Assembly: GCA_023426435.1 (NCBI GenBank)
Contig: JAFAAS010000023.1
Span: forward strand, 1 to 64,000
Direction of reading: 5' to 3'
Source: Verrucomicrobiota bacterium
GTDB taxonomy: Bacteria > Verrucomicrobiota > Verrucomicrobiia > Opitutales > Opitutaceae
DNA: 64,000 nucleotides
Below the pieces are notes generated by a model. It was not told where the DNA came from and did no database searches. It saw only the letters and a program-made list of their open reading frames with translations. Of this stretch, positions 7,437 to 16,800 are shown in pieces; position 1 is the stretch's first letter; each line of letters starts with the position of its first letter. Both the position numbers and the translations under genes were made by a program.

Positions 7437-8609
7437 CTAGATTTTGCCGGCTTTGCGGGCTTCCACGAGTTTGTAGAAGTCTTGGAAGAGCGGATCGGCG
7501 TCGTTGGGGCCGGGGGCGGCTTCGGGGTGGTATTGGACGCTGAAGACGGGCAGCTCTTTGTGGCGGAGGCCTTCGACGGTGTTGTCGTTGAGATTGATCT
7601 CGGTGACCTTGGCGCCGGCAGCTTCGATCGATTTGGGGTCGGTGGCGAAGCCGTGGTTTTGGGCGGTGATGGAGACCTTGCCGGTCTCGAGGTTTTTCAC
7701 CGGTTGGTTGCCGCCGCGGTGGCCGAATTTGAGTTTGAAGGTTTCGCCGCCGAGGGCGTGCGTGACCATCTGGTGGCCGAGGCAGATGCCGAACGTCGGA
7801 TAGTGCGGCAGGAGGCCTTTCACGGTTTTGTGAACGTAGTCGAGGGCGGCGGGATCGCCGGGGCCGTTGGAGAGGAAAAGGGCGTCGGGGTTGTGTTCGC
7901 GGATTTGTTCGGCGGAGGCGGTGGACGGGAAGACTTGCACCTCGAAGCCGTGGCGAACGAGTTTGCGGAAGATCGAGTGTTTGGCGCCGAAGTCGAAGGC
8001 GGCGACGCGGAATTTCTTCGCGGGGACGCCGGGGGCGTTGAGCGTGGTGCCGACGGGGAGGTAGGGGGCGTTGAAATTGGCGGGATCGGCGCCGCTCCAG
8101 ATGTAAGGGGTGTCGCAGGTGACGTCTTTGACGTAGTCGGTGCCGGACATGTCCTGCCATTCGCGCGCGCGTTTAACGGCTTCGTCGTCGCTGATGGGGA
8201 GCGTCGAGAGGCAGCATTTCATGGCGCCGTCGACGCGGAGCTTTTTGGTGAGGGCGCGTGTATCGATTTCGCTGAGACCGGGGATGCCGTGTTTCAGGAG
8301 GTAATCGTGGAGCGAGATCTGGCTGCGCCAGTTGGAGACGACGGGGGAAAGTTCGCGGACGATGAGGCCGGCGCATTTGGGGCCGGAGGATTCCTCGTCT
8401 TCGGGCGTGAGGCCGTAATTGCCGATTTGCACGGCGGTCATCGTGACGATCTGGCCGAAGTAGGACGGATCGGTGATGATTTCCTGATAGCCGGTCATCG
8501 AGGTGTTGAACACGCATTCGCCGGCGATGGTGGCATCGGCGCCAAAGGCGCGACCGCGGAAAATGCTGCCGTCTTCGAGGGCGAGGACTCCAGGTTTGAA
8601 CGAGGACAT
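7437..8609 (-). CDS. carA: Carbamoyl-phosphate synthase small subunit
   Basis: 390 residues, full length. The N-terminal CPSase small-chain domain (LALEDGSIFRGRAFG, NTSMTGYQEIITDPSYFGQ, EIDTRAL) is followed by a class I glutamine amidotransferase domain with nucleophile Cys276 in FGICLGHQ and the His361-x-Glu363 pair in YHPEAAPGP. It releases ammonia from glutamine for the large subunit, feeding arginine and pyrimidine synthesis. ATG 8609 gives the family N-terminus; the open frame further upstream runs through palindromic repeats and is not used. No carB lies within the window, so the two subunits are not adjacent here. Confidence 0.96.
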   Translation of the reverse strand: MSSFKPGVLALEDGSIFRGRAFGADATIAGECVFNTSMTGYQEIITDPSYFGQIVTMTAVQIGNYGLTPEDEESSGPKCAGLIVRELSPVVSNWRSQISLHDYLLKHGIPGLSEIDTRALTKKLRVDGAMKCCLSTLPISDDEAVKRAREWQDMSGTDYVKDVTCDTPYIWSGADPANFNAPYLPVGTTLNAPGVPAKKFRVAAFDFGAKHSIFRKLVRHGFEVQVFPSTASAEQIREHNPDALFLSNGPGDPAALDYVHKTVKGLLPHYPTFGICLGHQMVTHALGGETFKLKFGHRGGNQPVKNLETGKVSITAQNHGFATDPKSIEAAGAKVTEINLNDNTVEGLRHKELPVFSVQYHPEAAPGPNDADPLFQDFYKLVEARKAGKI

Positions 8610-8697
8610 TGAAGGACAGACGAAAGGGGCTCGGCTTACGCTCGCAAGGGGAAAGGCTGGAATCGTTGCAAACGGTGGCAAACGGTCGCGAACGGGT

Positions 8698-8867
8698 TTA
8701 CGCGGTGGGGGCACCGCGCCTCCATGGTGAAAGGCGGGGGGGCGCGGTGGTGGGGTTCGCGGGTGTATGGGCGAATGAGGCGTTGCGGCTCGCCGGGGAC
8801 CCCGACAGGTCGGGGCAGGCTGGCTCGTCCTGCCTTGAGCGAGCCCGACGGGGACGGCGGGCTCCAC
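8698..8867. repeat. Cluster of GC-rich palindromes between carA and the hybrid kinase gene
   Basis: Three palindromes sit in this 276-base gap. At 8701-8717 CGCGGTGGGGGCACCGCG, followed by CCTCCATGGTG; this block recurs at 32487-32514. At 8800-8815 CCCCGACAGGTCGGGG, the second copy of the 7407 palindrome. At 8841-8864 GAGCCCG and CGGGCTC arms around a ten-base loop. I see no gene here. Such clusters are typical of REP-like intergenic repeats. Confidence 0.55.
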
Positions 8868-8885
8868 CATCAGCAATGGGCGCGC

Positions 8886-11516
8886 TCAATCGTCGAGGCG
8901 GGGGGTGGATTGGAGGAGGCGGACGATATCGGGGGCTTGGATCGGCTTGGTGAGATAGTCGTCCATGCCGGCGGCGACGCATTTTTCGCGGTCGCCGACC
9001 ATGGCGGAGGCGGTGAGAGCGATGATGCGGAGCTTTTTGTTGCGCGGGCCGGTGCCGCCCGAGCGGATGTTGGCGGTGGCGTCGTAGCCGTCCATTTCCG
9101 GCATCTGGCAATCCATCAAAACGAGGTCGTAAGAACCGCGGCGGAGGGCTTCGAGGCAGGCGAAGCCGTTGTCGACCAGGAAAGGCGCGTAGCCGAGTCG
9201 CTCGAGCAGGCGCGTGATGAGTTTTTGGTTAACGATGTTGTCCTCGGCGACGAGCACGCGGAGTGGGTGGCGGCGGCCCAGCGTGGGGTCGAGTTCACCG
9301 CCGGCGGGCTTGGTCGGGGCGGGATGGGGCGATTCGGTGGCGAGCGTTGTGTGCAGCGCGTCGAGCAGGGCGGATTGGCGCAGCGGTTTGCAGAGGATGA
9401 CGTCGAAAAGTTTCTCGGGCTCGAACTGGCGCAGTTCTTCGCGGCTGACGGAAGAAAGGAGGACGAGCGGGAGGTTGTTCGGTCGAACCTCGGCGATGCG
9501 GGCGGCGAGATCGGCGCCGTGCATGTCGGGCATCATCATGTCGAGCAGCGCGACGTGGGCGGTGCCGTTGTTGCGCAGGTAATCGATCGCCTCGGCGGGT
9601 TTTTCGAAGGCGTGGCAAACGACGCCCCAGCGGTTGAGCTGGCTCGCGAGGATGCGGCGGTTGGTTTCGTTGTCGTCGACCACGAGCGCGTGGCGGCCGG
9701 AGATTTCGACGTGGATGTTGCCGCTGCTCGGATGGGTGGCTTGACCTTCGGGCGGTGGGGAGGGCGGCGCTTGAATGTAGAACCGGAAGCAGGAGCCCTG
9801 GGGTGAGGTCTCAGCGAGGCTGATTTCGCCATCGAGGAGCTGGACGAGGCGGCGGCTGATGGCGAGACCGAGGCCGGTGCCGCCGTAGCGGCGGGTTGTG
9901 GAAGAGTCGACCTGGCTGAACGGTTTGAACAGACGATCGATGCGATCGGCGGGGATGCCGGGACCGGTGTCGCGCACGGAGAAGACGATGCGGGCGGTGT
10001 TGCGGTCGTGGTTGGCGGTCTCGGTGGTGACGCGAACCTCCACTTCGCCCTGGGCGGTGAACTTGATGGCGTTGCCCACGAGGTTGACGAGCACCTGGCG
10101 GAGGCGGCTGCCGTCGGTGACGATCCAGTCGGGCACGCCGTCGTCGATCCAGTGGAGCAGCTCGATTTTTTTCTCGCTGGCCTTGCTCCAGAGGAGATCG
10201 AGGACCTCTTCGACGCAGCGGCGAACGGGGACGGGGTGACAATCGAGCTCCATGTGGCCCGACTCGATTTTGGAGAAATCGAGGATGTCGTTGATGAGGG
10301 TGACGAGCGATTCGCCGCTGGAGCGGATGGTGAGGAGCCAGTCGCGTTGTTCGGCCGTGAGCGAGGTGTCGAGCAGGAGGTTGGTGAAACCGATGACGCC
10401 ATTCATCGGCGTGCGAATCTCGTGGCTCATCACGGCGAGGAATTCGCTTTTGGCGCGATCGGCGGCCTCGGCTTCGTCCTTGGCGAGGCGAAGTTCGGAT
10501 TCGATTTCTTTTTGATGGGTGATGTCGATGTGCGTGCCGAGCATCCGGCGCGCGTTGCCCTTGGCGTCGAGCTGGGCTTTGCCGCGGGAAAGGATCCAGC
10601 GCCACGACCCGTCCTTGTGCTGCATCCGGTATTCGCAGCGGTAGTGCTCGACGTCGCCGGCGAGATGGGCGCGGAGGGCGTTTTGGGTGCGATCGGTGTC
10701 GTCGGGGTGGATGCGGGTGAGCCAGGAGTCGCGCTGGTTTGGCATCTCGTCGTCGGTGTAGCCCAGGATGCTTTTCCAACGCGGTGAGAGCCAGACGGTG
10801 TCGGTCTCGATTTGCCAATCCCAGACACCCTCGTCGCTGCCGGCGACGGCGAGTTGCCAGCGTTCTTCGCTTTCGCGCAAGGCGCGTTCGGCGCGCAAGT
10901 GCGCGGTGGCTTCGCGGTCCATGCCGAGGACGAGCTCGCGTCCACCGACTTCGATCAAACTCGTGAAGTATTCGATGTCGATGATGGTGCCGTCCTTGCG
11001 GCGGTGGCGACTGTAGCCCTCGCGCCGCGGATTGGCGCGGTAATCGTTGATCCAATCGCCGGGCGGCATGTTATGGGCCCACGGCGTGGCCTCGATGAAG
11101 TCGACGCTTTGGCCGATGAGCTCTTCGCGAGTGTAGCCGTGGACCTCGCACGCGGTGGGGTTGCAATCGACGATGCGGATGGGAACGACGGGATCGAGCG
11201 GATCGAAGAGGAAGATGCTGACGGGCGATTTTTCCCAGAGTGCGGTGAGCTGTTGGGTGGCGGCGGCGAGTTCTTGCTGGTGTTCCTCGGCTTGGCGGCG
11301 GAGGTGTTGGGCGAGCGCGACGGCTTGGGCGGCTTTCCAGGCGTTATACAGGATGACCGACGCGGCGAAGAGGGTGAACAGGGCGACGATAACGGCCAGG
11401 ATGGTGTCGCCGGCGAGTCGTGCGGTCAGAGCGGCTCCGATCAAAAGCGTCGCCACAGCGGACCCAACAGACACGGGCGTGAGCGCACGAAAAGACGGAC
11501 GTGGGGTCACGTCCAT
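8886..11516 (-). CDS. Membrane-bound hybrid sensor histidine kinase, PAS-PAS-HisKA-HATPase-REC-REC
   Basis: 876 residues. Two transmembrane helices near the N-terminus (about 17-33 and 38-57) are followed by a short coiled coil, two PAS domains (about 90-205 and 213-336; the second ends with the PAC-type GTHIDITHQKE), a HisKA domain with phosphohistidine His365 in MSHEIRTPMNG, an HATPase domain (N-box about 478-487, DTGPGIP, GGTGLGLAI) and two receiver domains with phosphoacceptors Asp659 (LLDMMMPD) and Asp802 (LMDCQMPE). This is a multi-step phosphorelay sensor; an HPt partner is not in the window. The short loop between the helices suggests sensing through the PAS domains. I use ATG 11516 rather than a TTG 36 bases upstream. 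Confidence 0.93.
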   Translation of the reverse strand: MDVTPRPSFRALTPVSVGSAVATLLIGAALTARLAGDTILAVIVALFTLFAASVILYNAWKAAQAVALAQHLRRQAEEHQQELAAATQQLTALWEKSPVSIFLFDPLDPVVPIRIVDCNPTACEVHGYTREELIGQSVDFIEATPWAHNMPPGDWINDYRANPRREGYSRHRRKDGTIIDIEYFTSLIEVGGRELVLGMDREATAHLRAERALRESEERWQLAVAGSDEGVWDWQIETDTVWLSPRWKSILGYTDDEMPNQRDSWLTRIHPDDTDRTQNALRAHLAGDVEHYRCEYRMQHKDGSWRWILSRGKAQLDAKGNARRMLGTHIDITHQKEIESELRLAKDEAEAADRAKSEFLAVMSHEIRTPMNGVIGFTNLLLDTSLTAEQRDWLLTIRSSGESLVTLINDILDFSKIESGHMELDCHPVPVRRCVEEVLDLLWSKASEKKIELLHWIDDGVPDWIVTDGSRLRQVLVNLVGNAIKFTAQGEVEVRVTTETANHDRNTARIVFSVRDTGPGIPADRIDRLFKPFSQVDSSTTRRYGGTGLGLAISRRLVQLLDGEISLAETSPQGSCFRFYIQAPPSPPPEGQATHPSSGNIHVEISGRHALVVDDNETNRRILASQLNRWGVVCHAFEKPAEAIDYLRNNGTAHVALLDMMMPDMHGADLAARIAEVRPNNLPLVLLSSVSREELRQFEPEKLFDVILCKPLRQSALLDALHTTLATESPHPAPTKPAGGELDPTLGRRHPLRVLVAEDNIVNQKLITRLLERLGYAPFLVDNGFACLEALRRGSYDLVLMDCQMPEMDGYDATANIRSGGTGPRNKKLRIIALTASAMVGDREKCVAAGMDDYLTKPIQAPDIVRLLQSTPRLDD

Positions 11517-11668
11517 CGCTATGGGAAGGCCGATGGAGCTTGGCAAAGGCAATTGTGGGAAGCTCGAAGGCTTTAGGGTAAAAAGTAGTGAAACTGACGG
11601 GCGAAATAAACCGGAGGCTCGTTTGACAGGCGGAGGGGGGTGTTTAGCCCTATCGGCACATACCGCCC

Positions 11669-12904
11669 ATGGCTTATCACGAAAATCGCGCCGCTTGGTT
11701 CGAGGGCCAAGGGCTTTGGCAACACGTTCCGGCGGCGGACTGGCAGGACTGGGTCTGGCAGTTAAAAAACCGCCTGACCAGCGTCGAGCAACTCGAGCGC
11801 TACATGACTCTCACGCCGGAAGAGCGTGCGGGCTGCTACTTCGCGGACAAAAAGCTGTCGCTGGCGATCACGCCGTATTTCTTCAACCTGATCGATCGCG
11901 ACGATCCGGATTGCCCGATTCGCAAGCAGGTGATTCCGCGCGCGGGGGAGATGCAGCTTTCGTCCGAGGAGATGCTGGATTCGCTGGGCGAGGACGAGCA
12001 TTCGCCGGTGCCGGGTTTGGTGCACCGTTATCCGGATCGGGTGCTGTTTCTGGTGACGGACCGGTGTGCGTCGTATTGCCGGTATTGCACGCGCAGCCGG
12101 TTGGTTTCGAACGCGCAGGATTACAATTTTCACCCGGAGTTCGAGCAAGGGCTGCGTTACATTGAAGCGCATCCGGAAGTGCGTGACGTGCTGCTTTCGG
12201 GTGGCGATCCGCTGCTGTTGTCGGACAAGAAACTCGAGCATCTGCTGAGCCGCTTGCGGGCGATCAAGCACGTGGAGTTCATTCGGATCGGTTCGCGGAT
12301 ACCGGTGTTTCTGCCGCAGCGGATCACGCCGGAGTTGTGCGAGCTGTTGAAGCGTTATGGTCCGATTTGGATGAGCATTCATGTGAATCATCCGAAGGAG
12401 GCGACGGCGGAGCTGCGCGACGCGTGCGAGCGGCTGGCGTTTGCGGGGGTGCCGCTGGGGAATCAGAGCGTGCTGCTGCGCGGGGTGAATGACGACCCGG
12501 AGGTGATGAAGGCGTTGGTGCATCGACTCCTGCGGATGCGCGTGCGGCCGTATTACCTTTATCAGATGGATCTGATTACGGGCGGGGCGCACTTCAAAGC
12601 GGACGTGCGTAAAGGAATCGAGATCATCGAGGCTTTGCGCGGGCACACGACGGGGTATGCCGTGCCGCAATACGTGATCGATGCTCCCGGCGGCGGGGGC
12701 AAAGTGCCGATCAATCCGGAATATCTGGAAAAGATCACCGACGACGAAGTGGTTTTCCGGAATTACGAAGGGAAAGTTTTCAGCTATCCGCTGAAGAGCA
12801 CACCGGTCGTCCCGTCGGATGTGAGCTCGACGGAAGGCGCCGAACTGGAAGCGCCTGCGGCGCCGGAAGTTGCGCCGGGGTCGCTTGGCAAGCGCGGGTT
12901 CTAG
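11669..12904 (+). CDS. KamA-family radical SAM protein (lysine 2,3-aminomutase-like)
   Basis: 411 residues. The radical SAM cluster motif is CASYCRYC with Cys133, Cys137 and Cys140. The sequence LLSGGDPLLLSD (about 173) and the PLP/lysine-binding region near the C-terminus (TGYAVPQYVIDAPGGGGKVP) are typical of KamA and of the EF-P lysine-modifying relative EpmB. Length and the long C-terminal tail favour KamA-type 2,3-aminomutases, which make beta-lysine, used in some cells as an osmolyte. No efp or epmA gene is adjacent to decide the point. It is divergent from the hybrid kinase gene with about 150 bases between them. Confidence 0.88.
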   Translation: MAYHENRAAWFEGQGLWQHVPAADWQDWVWQLKNRLTSVEQLERYMTLTPEERAGCYFADKKLSLAITPYFFNLIDRDDPDCPIRKQVIPRAGEMQLSSEEMLDSLGEDEHSPVPGLVHRYPDRVLFLVTDRCASYCRYCTRSRLVSNAQDYNFHPEFEQGLRYIEAHPEVRDVLLSGGDPLLLSDKKLEHLLSRLRAIKHVEFIRIGSRIPVFLPQRITPELCELLKRYGPIWMSIHVNHPKEATAELRDACERLAFAGVPLGNQSVLLRGVNDDPEVMKALVHRLLRMRVRPYYLYQMDLITGGAHFKADVRKGIEIIEALRGHTTGYAVPQYVIDAPGGGGKVPINPEYLEKITDDEVVFRNYEGKVFSYPLKSTPVVPSDVSSTEGAELEAPAAPEVAPGSLGKRGF

Positions 12905-13021
12905 TGGATTGCCCGTTGTTCGCGGGCGCGGGGTGGAAGACCCTGCGCGCCAAGCGGGTAGGGCTTTGGGTGGGAAGGGGTTTTGAGGCGCGGCGGCGTT
13001 GCGCCAACTTTCTTCGATCTT

Positions 13022-13160
13022 TTTTTGAGCGTTATGACGCCGAGCCCGTCTATCTCCGTGTAGTCAGCATCGTCCGCACGGACGGTGATGTTTGTAGTTC
13101 TTACGGTTTGCTTGGTGTTAGGTCACTTGAGCCGCCCCGCGAGGGGCGGCTCTCGTATTT
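13022..13160 (+). ncRNA. Candidate small RNA ending in an intrinsic terminator
   Basis: The 410-base gap after the KamA gene has no plausible reading frame, but it holds an ordered set of potential RNA stems: CATCGTCCG / CGGACGGTGATG at about 13068-13090, then a U/G-rich single-stranded stretch (TTTGTAGTTCTTACGG), then a strong terminator at 13129-13160. A T-rich block (CTTTTTTTGAG, about 13019) precedes it. That layout is what a small regulatory RNA would look like, but I cannot assign a family; it lacks tRNA and 6S signatures that I can recognise. It could also be only the trailer of the KamA transcript. Confidence 0.3.
13129..13160 (+). terminator. Intrinsic terminator-like hairpin
   Basis: Perfect 10-bp stem GAGCCGCCCC (13129-13138) / GGGGCGGCTC (13143-13152) with a GCGA tetraloop, followed by TCGTATTT. 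The U tract is short, but the stem is very stable. Confidence 0.65.
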
Positions 13161-13314
13161 AAGCGGGTCGGGTGCTGGGGGATCCGTATTGTCCGAATCT
13201 GGCTTTTGAGGCTGGAGTGAAAACGGCCTTGAGGGCGAATCGGCGGAGTGGTGAGGTGCGGGGGTCGCGATGTCGCTGCGGTTAGCGCGTCGGACTCAAC
13301 CCCACAACTCCCCT

Positions 13315-13761
13315 ATGGAAACAGATGCACTCAGCGCCGGCGTGGTAGTCGGTATGCTCGTCGGCGGTCTTATCGGCCTCGCGATCGCGGTCTTTTATCT
13401 TCTCACCCTGCACAAATGTCTCAGCCGGGTATCGCCTCAGAATCGCGCGATGGCACCCGGACTGGTGTGGCTGAGCATCATTCCGTTTGTCGGACTCGTG
13501 TGGAATTTCTTCGTGGTGCTGAACATCGCCAAGTCGCTGGTCGCGGAAGGACAGACGCGAGGCATCGATTTCGGAGATGGCGGAAAGACGATCGGGCTCG
13601 TGATGGCGATCCTCGTGGCGTGCAGCATCGTTCCGGTGCTGGGCATGGTCGCGAGCATCGGTGGGCTCGTTTGCTGGATCATCTATTGGGTGAAGATCTC
13701 CGGCTATTCGAGTCAGCTGGCGAATGCCGCTCCGGCGGCGCCGGTCCTCCCGACGGCTTGA
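13315..13761 (+). CDS. Small multi-pass membrane protein, hypothetical
   Basis: 148 residues from ATG 13315. It has three clear hydrophobic segments (about 8-33 GVVVGMLVGGLIGLAIAVFYLL, 50-70 LVWLSIIPFVGLVWNFFVVL, 88-122 IGLVMAILVACSIVPVLGMVASIGGLVCWIIYWV, the last possibly a hairpin of two helices). The order helix, HKCLSRVSPQNR loop, then WLSIIPFVGLVW is reminiscent of DUF4328/DUF4234-type small membrane proteins, but I cannot name the family with certainty. It stands alone, with a strong terminator directly downstream. Upstream in-frame ATG 13270 would add a hydrophilic lead and is less likely. Confidence 0.75.
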   Translation: METDALSAGVVVGMLVGGLIGLAIAVFYLLTLHKCLSRVSPQNRAMAPGLVWLSIIPFVGLVWNFFVVLNIAKSLVAEGQTRGIDFGDGGKTIGLVMAILVACSIVPVLGMVASIGGLVCWIIYWVKISGYSSQLANAAPAAPVLPTA

Positions 13762-13800
13762 GCAAAGGCGCGACGTTTCGAGGATCTTTTTTTGGTTTCC

Positions 13801-13831
13801 GAGCCGGCCCGTAAGGCCGGCTCTTTTTTTT
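13801..13831 (+). terminator. Strong intrinsic terminator
   Basis: Stem GAGCCGGCC (13801-13809) / GGCCGGCTC (13815-13823) with loop CGTAA, followed by eight T residues. It ends the transcript of the small membrane protein gene; the convergent 1229-residue gene stops 30 bases further on. Confidence 0.9.
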
Positions 13832-13860
13832 CGCCGGCCGCGGATGAGCAGGAGTGAAGA

Positions 13861-16800
13861 CTAGCGGCCGAGGAACCAGACGAGGCCTTGGATCAACGTC
13901 GTGCCGCCGGACGAGAGAAATAACGCGCCGACGACGGGATTCTCCCAGAAAGGAACGAAGGCGCCGCGATCGAGTTGGCGGATTTCCTTGAGCAGCTCCT
14001 GGGCGCGGGCGGCGCTGTGTTGGGCGGAGGTGGGGGCGATCTGGGCCTCGATTCTCCTCACCTTGGCGGCGAGGCTTTGTTCGGCGCGGTGTTTCGCCTC
14101 TTTGGCGGAGTGCTGGAGAATCACGACGCTGGCCAACGCGAGGAGGAAGTTTAGCCCGAAGATGACGAGGAGCGATGTGGGCCATGTCCATGCGTCCCAC
14201 CAGGTGTTTCGCGCGAGCATCATCAGGACGAACAGGATCGCAGGATAATAAACCAGTCGGCCCACCTTCTCGGTGAGGTCCGCGATCAATTGCAGGTCGA
14301 TCCACTCGTCGAGATATTCGTCTTCGAGGCGACCCATCTGGCGCGAGAAATGCGCGCGCGTCGCTTCGGGATAGAACGTGGTGCTGGCGCTCAAGCGATC
14401 GATGAAACGCCGGCACAACCATGCCGTGGCGATCGTGGCGAAAGCGACCGCGATGAATCCGAAAATCGACATCACCAGGATCGTGAAATCGACCTGGGCG
14501 ATGATCTCTCCGCGATACGGTCGGAAGGTGAATTCGCCGGAGGCGTCTCTGATCGCACGGAGGAAATGGCGATAACCGATTGTGGCCGCGGCGACACCGA
14601 TTACCGCGAGCAAGACGGGGGCGGGCCTGGCTTGATCGAACCAGATTTGCTGGGCGCTCACGCGGCTCGGCGGCGCGGGCGCGGTGGTGTCGGGACGCGA
14701 GAGCCGGAAGGCGCGCGTCAGTGCGTGAAACGTTTCGCTGAGCCGGAAAACGATCTCGATCAAGAACACGACCGACAGCGCGACGACGACGGCGCGGACG
14801 ACGGTTGCAGGCCAGGAGCTGATACCACTGGACAGGCTGAACGGTTCTCCCCACGGAAGCTCAAAGGTGTCCCGCCAGATCCAACGCCAGAGCAAGACCG
14901 CGAGGACGAAAAACGCCGCGACACTCAGCCACCAAAGAACGGTGCGATACATCCGCAGATGAAACAGGTGCGACGATGCGTTCCGGGCTTCCTCGGCGGC
15001 TTCGAGCGCCGGGATGTCGGCCGGATGACTTCGGCGGGAAGCGGATGGAATGAGCTGGGTGGCGCGGAGGAAATCGTCGAGCGTCCGGCGCTCGCTCCAT
15101 CGGCGCATCGCGCGGCGAGGGCTTGGCAAGAATTGCAGACGCGGCCAGGGGCTTCGCGTTTTGACGCCGCTGGCGGTCGCGAGCCCTGCAGTGATTGCAA
15201 GGTCGCCGGAAACGGCGCGATTCAGCCGGTGGAGCAGTTCGTCCTGCAATTCGATCATCCGATGATCGCGTAGCCACAGGAGAGAGCGCTCGGTCGCGCG
15301 GAGAGATTTTTTCGCCTCGGAAGCTTCGGGAGCCTGGCCGAGCTCACGTTTGATCCGGTCCAGTTTGAGATCCAGCCGGAAGATTTGCCGGTGCAGGGTG
15401 GTGAACGCAGGGAGGTCCAAGAGAGTTTTCGCGCGATCGTCGGTGGCTGCTTTGCGGCGCAGGCTCCGGACCAGCGCGAATGCGCCTTCGGGACCGCCGA
15501 CGTCTTCTTCGGTGTAGCGGAGCGTTTCGGCGGGATAGGTCCAAAACTGCCACGTGACCCGCCGCAGCGATTTCCACAGCAGCGTGGCAATGATCAACAG
15601 GAAAGCTCCTGAGATGGCGGCTCCCCTGAGCCGGGTGGAGCGATGATCTTTTCGATCGCGGTGGATATCGACCTCGGTGGGCGGATGGAGCCCGAACTCG
15701 CCGACCGATGGATCGATATTTGGATAACTGAGACGCCGGTTTTCCGTGACGCTCAGATCGATGGCGTGGTGGTTTCCGATTTCGAATCGCCGCGGCGGGA
15801 TCGTCTCGACGTTTTGAAGGGCGCGATGGCCGAGGGCAGCGAGCGTTGCGGCGAATTGAGCCGTTTGCGTGCTGTCGCGAAACGGAGCGACGTCGCCTTG
15901 CAAAGCAGAGTGAAGCGAAAGGCCGTAGGAACTGACGACGATCAGATTGCGCGCCCAATCGCGTTCGCGGGGACTCAAGACCCTGACGTCGAGATCGGTG
16001 GTGAAGAAAAGTGCGCTGGAGAACCGCTGGCGGAGCGCCTGCAGGATGAGGAGCGTATCATAAACATCACTACCGACGATGCCGATGGCCGCGATCCTGG
16101 CGTCCTGTTCGCGTTGCAACGATCGCTGCAGGGCGGCGAGGCGGTCGCCGATGCGCCCGAGGTAATCGAACTGCGCGTGCCCTTCGGCCCGATTGGCGTC
16201 GGGTTCCCATTCTTTCGCGCCGCTGGGCCGATTCCCGGAGGCAGGCGAAGTTGCGCTTCGGTCGGCGCCGGCGTTTTCCTTCGCGGACGCTGAGGCGACG
16301 GTCTGACCGTCGAGACCTCGCAAATAGACAAACGAGTGAAAGTTGTCGGGGGTCCGAGGAGGGCCCGGGCTGCGCGAAGTGAATGACTCGACGTATTTGG
16401 CGCGGGTGAGACGGGGCTCGTTTTCCTTCGCCGCATTTTTCCGGATCGCGAGCTCGGCGCCGTAGGTGAGCGACAGCATGCGCGCGAAAAAGCTGTCCCA
16501 CTCCGAAATCAGCACGATGTGGTTTTTTCCTTGGACCACGCCGGCTTTGCGAAGCTCGAGCTCGTCGAACAGCTCGTGCGCCAGTTGGGCGTCGGTGGCG
16601 CAGAAGTTGCGCACCGATTTGAATCCGGCGTGAGCCTTCAGCTTTTCGATGACGGCCGAACGCGGAGGTTTGTAGGGATTGATCTCCGTTCCGATCAGCA
16701 CCTCGTCCATCGCGCTCGGCGTGGCGCAATAGAGGTCGACGTGCTCGAGGACGCTGCGCGTGAAAGGGTGGAGATTGGACGTGTCGTCCGGCGGAGGCTT

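Noticed and set aside
8886..11055. Several long frames antisense to or shifted from the hybrid kinase
   Set aside because: They are Arg/Pro/Ser-rich shadows; the kinase frame has every expected motif in order.
12905..13314. tRNA or 6S RNA gene in the gap after the KamA gene
   Set aside because: No T-arm GTTCRANNC, no acceptor stem and no CCA end; the long central bulge of 6S RNA is also not seen. Only a generic candidate small RNA is reported.
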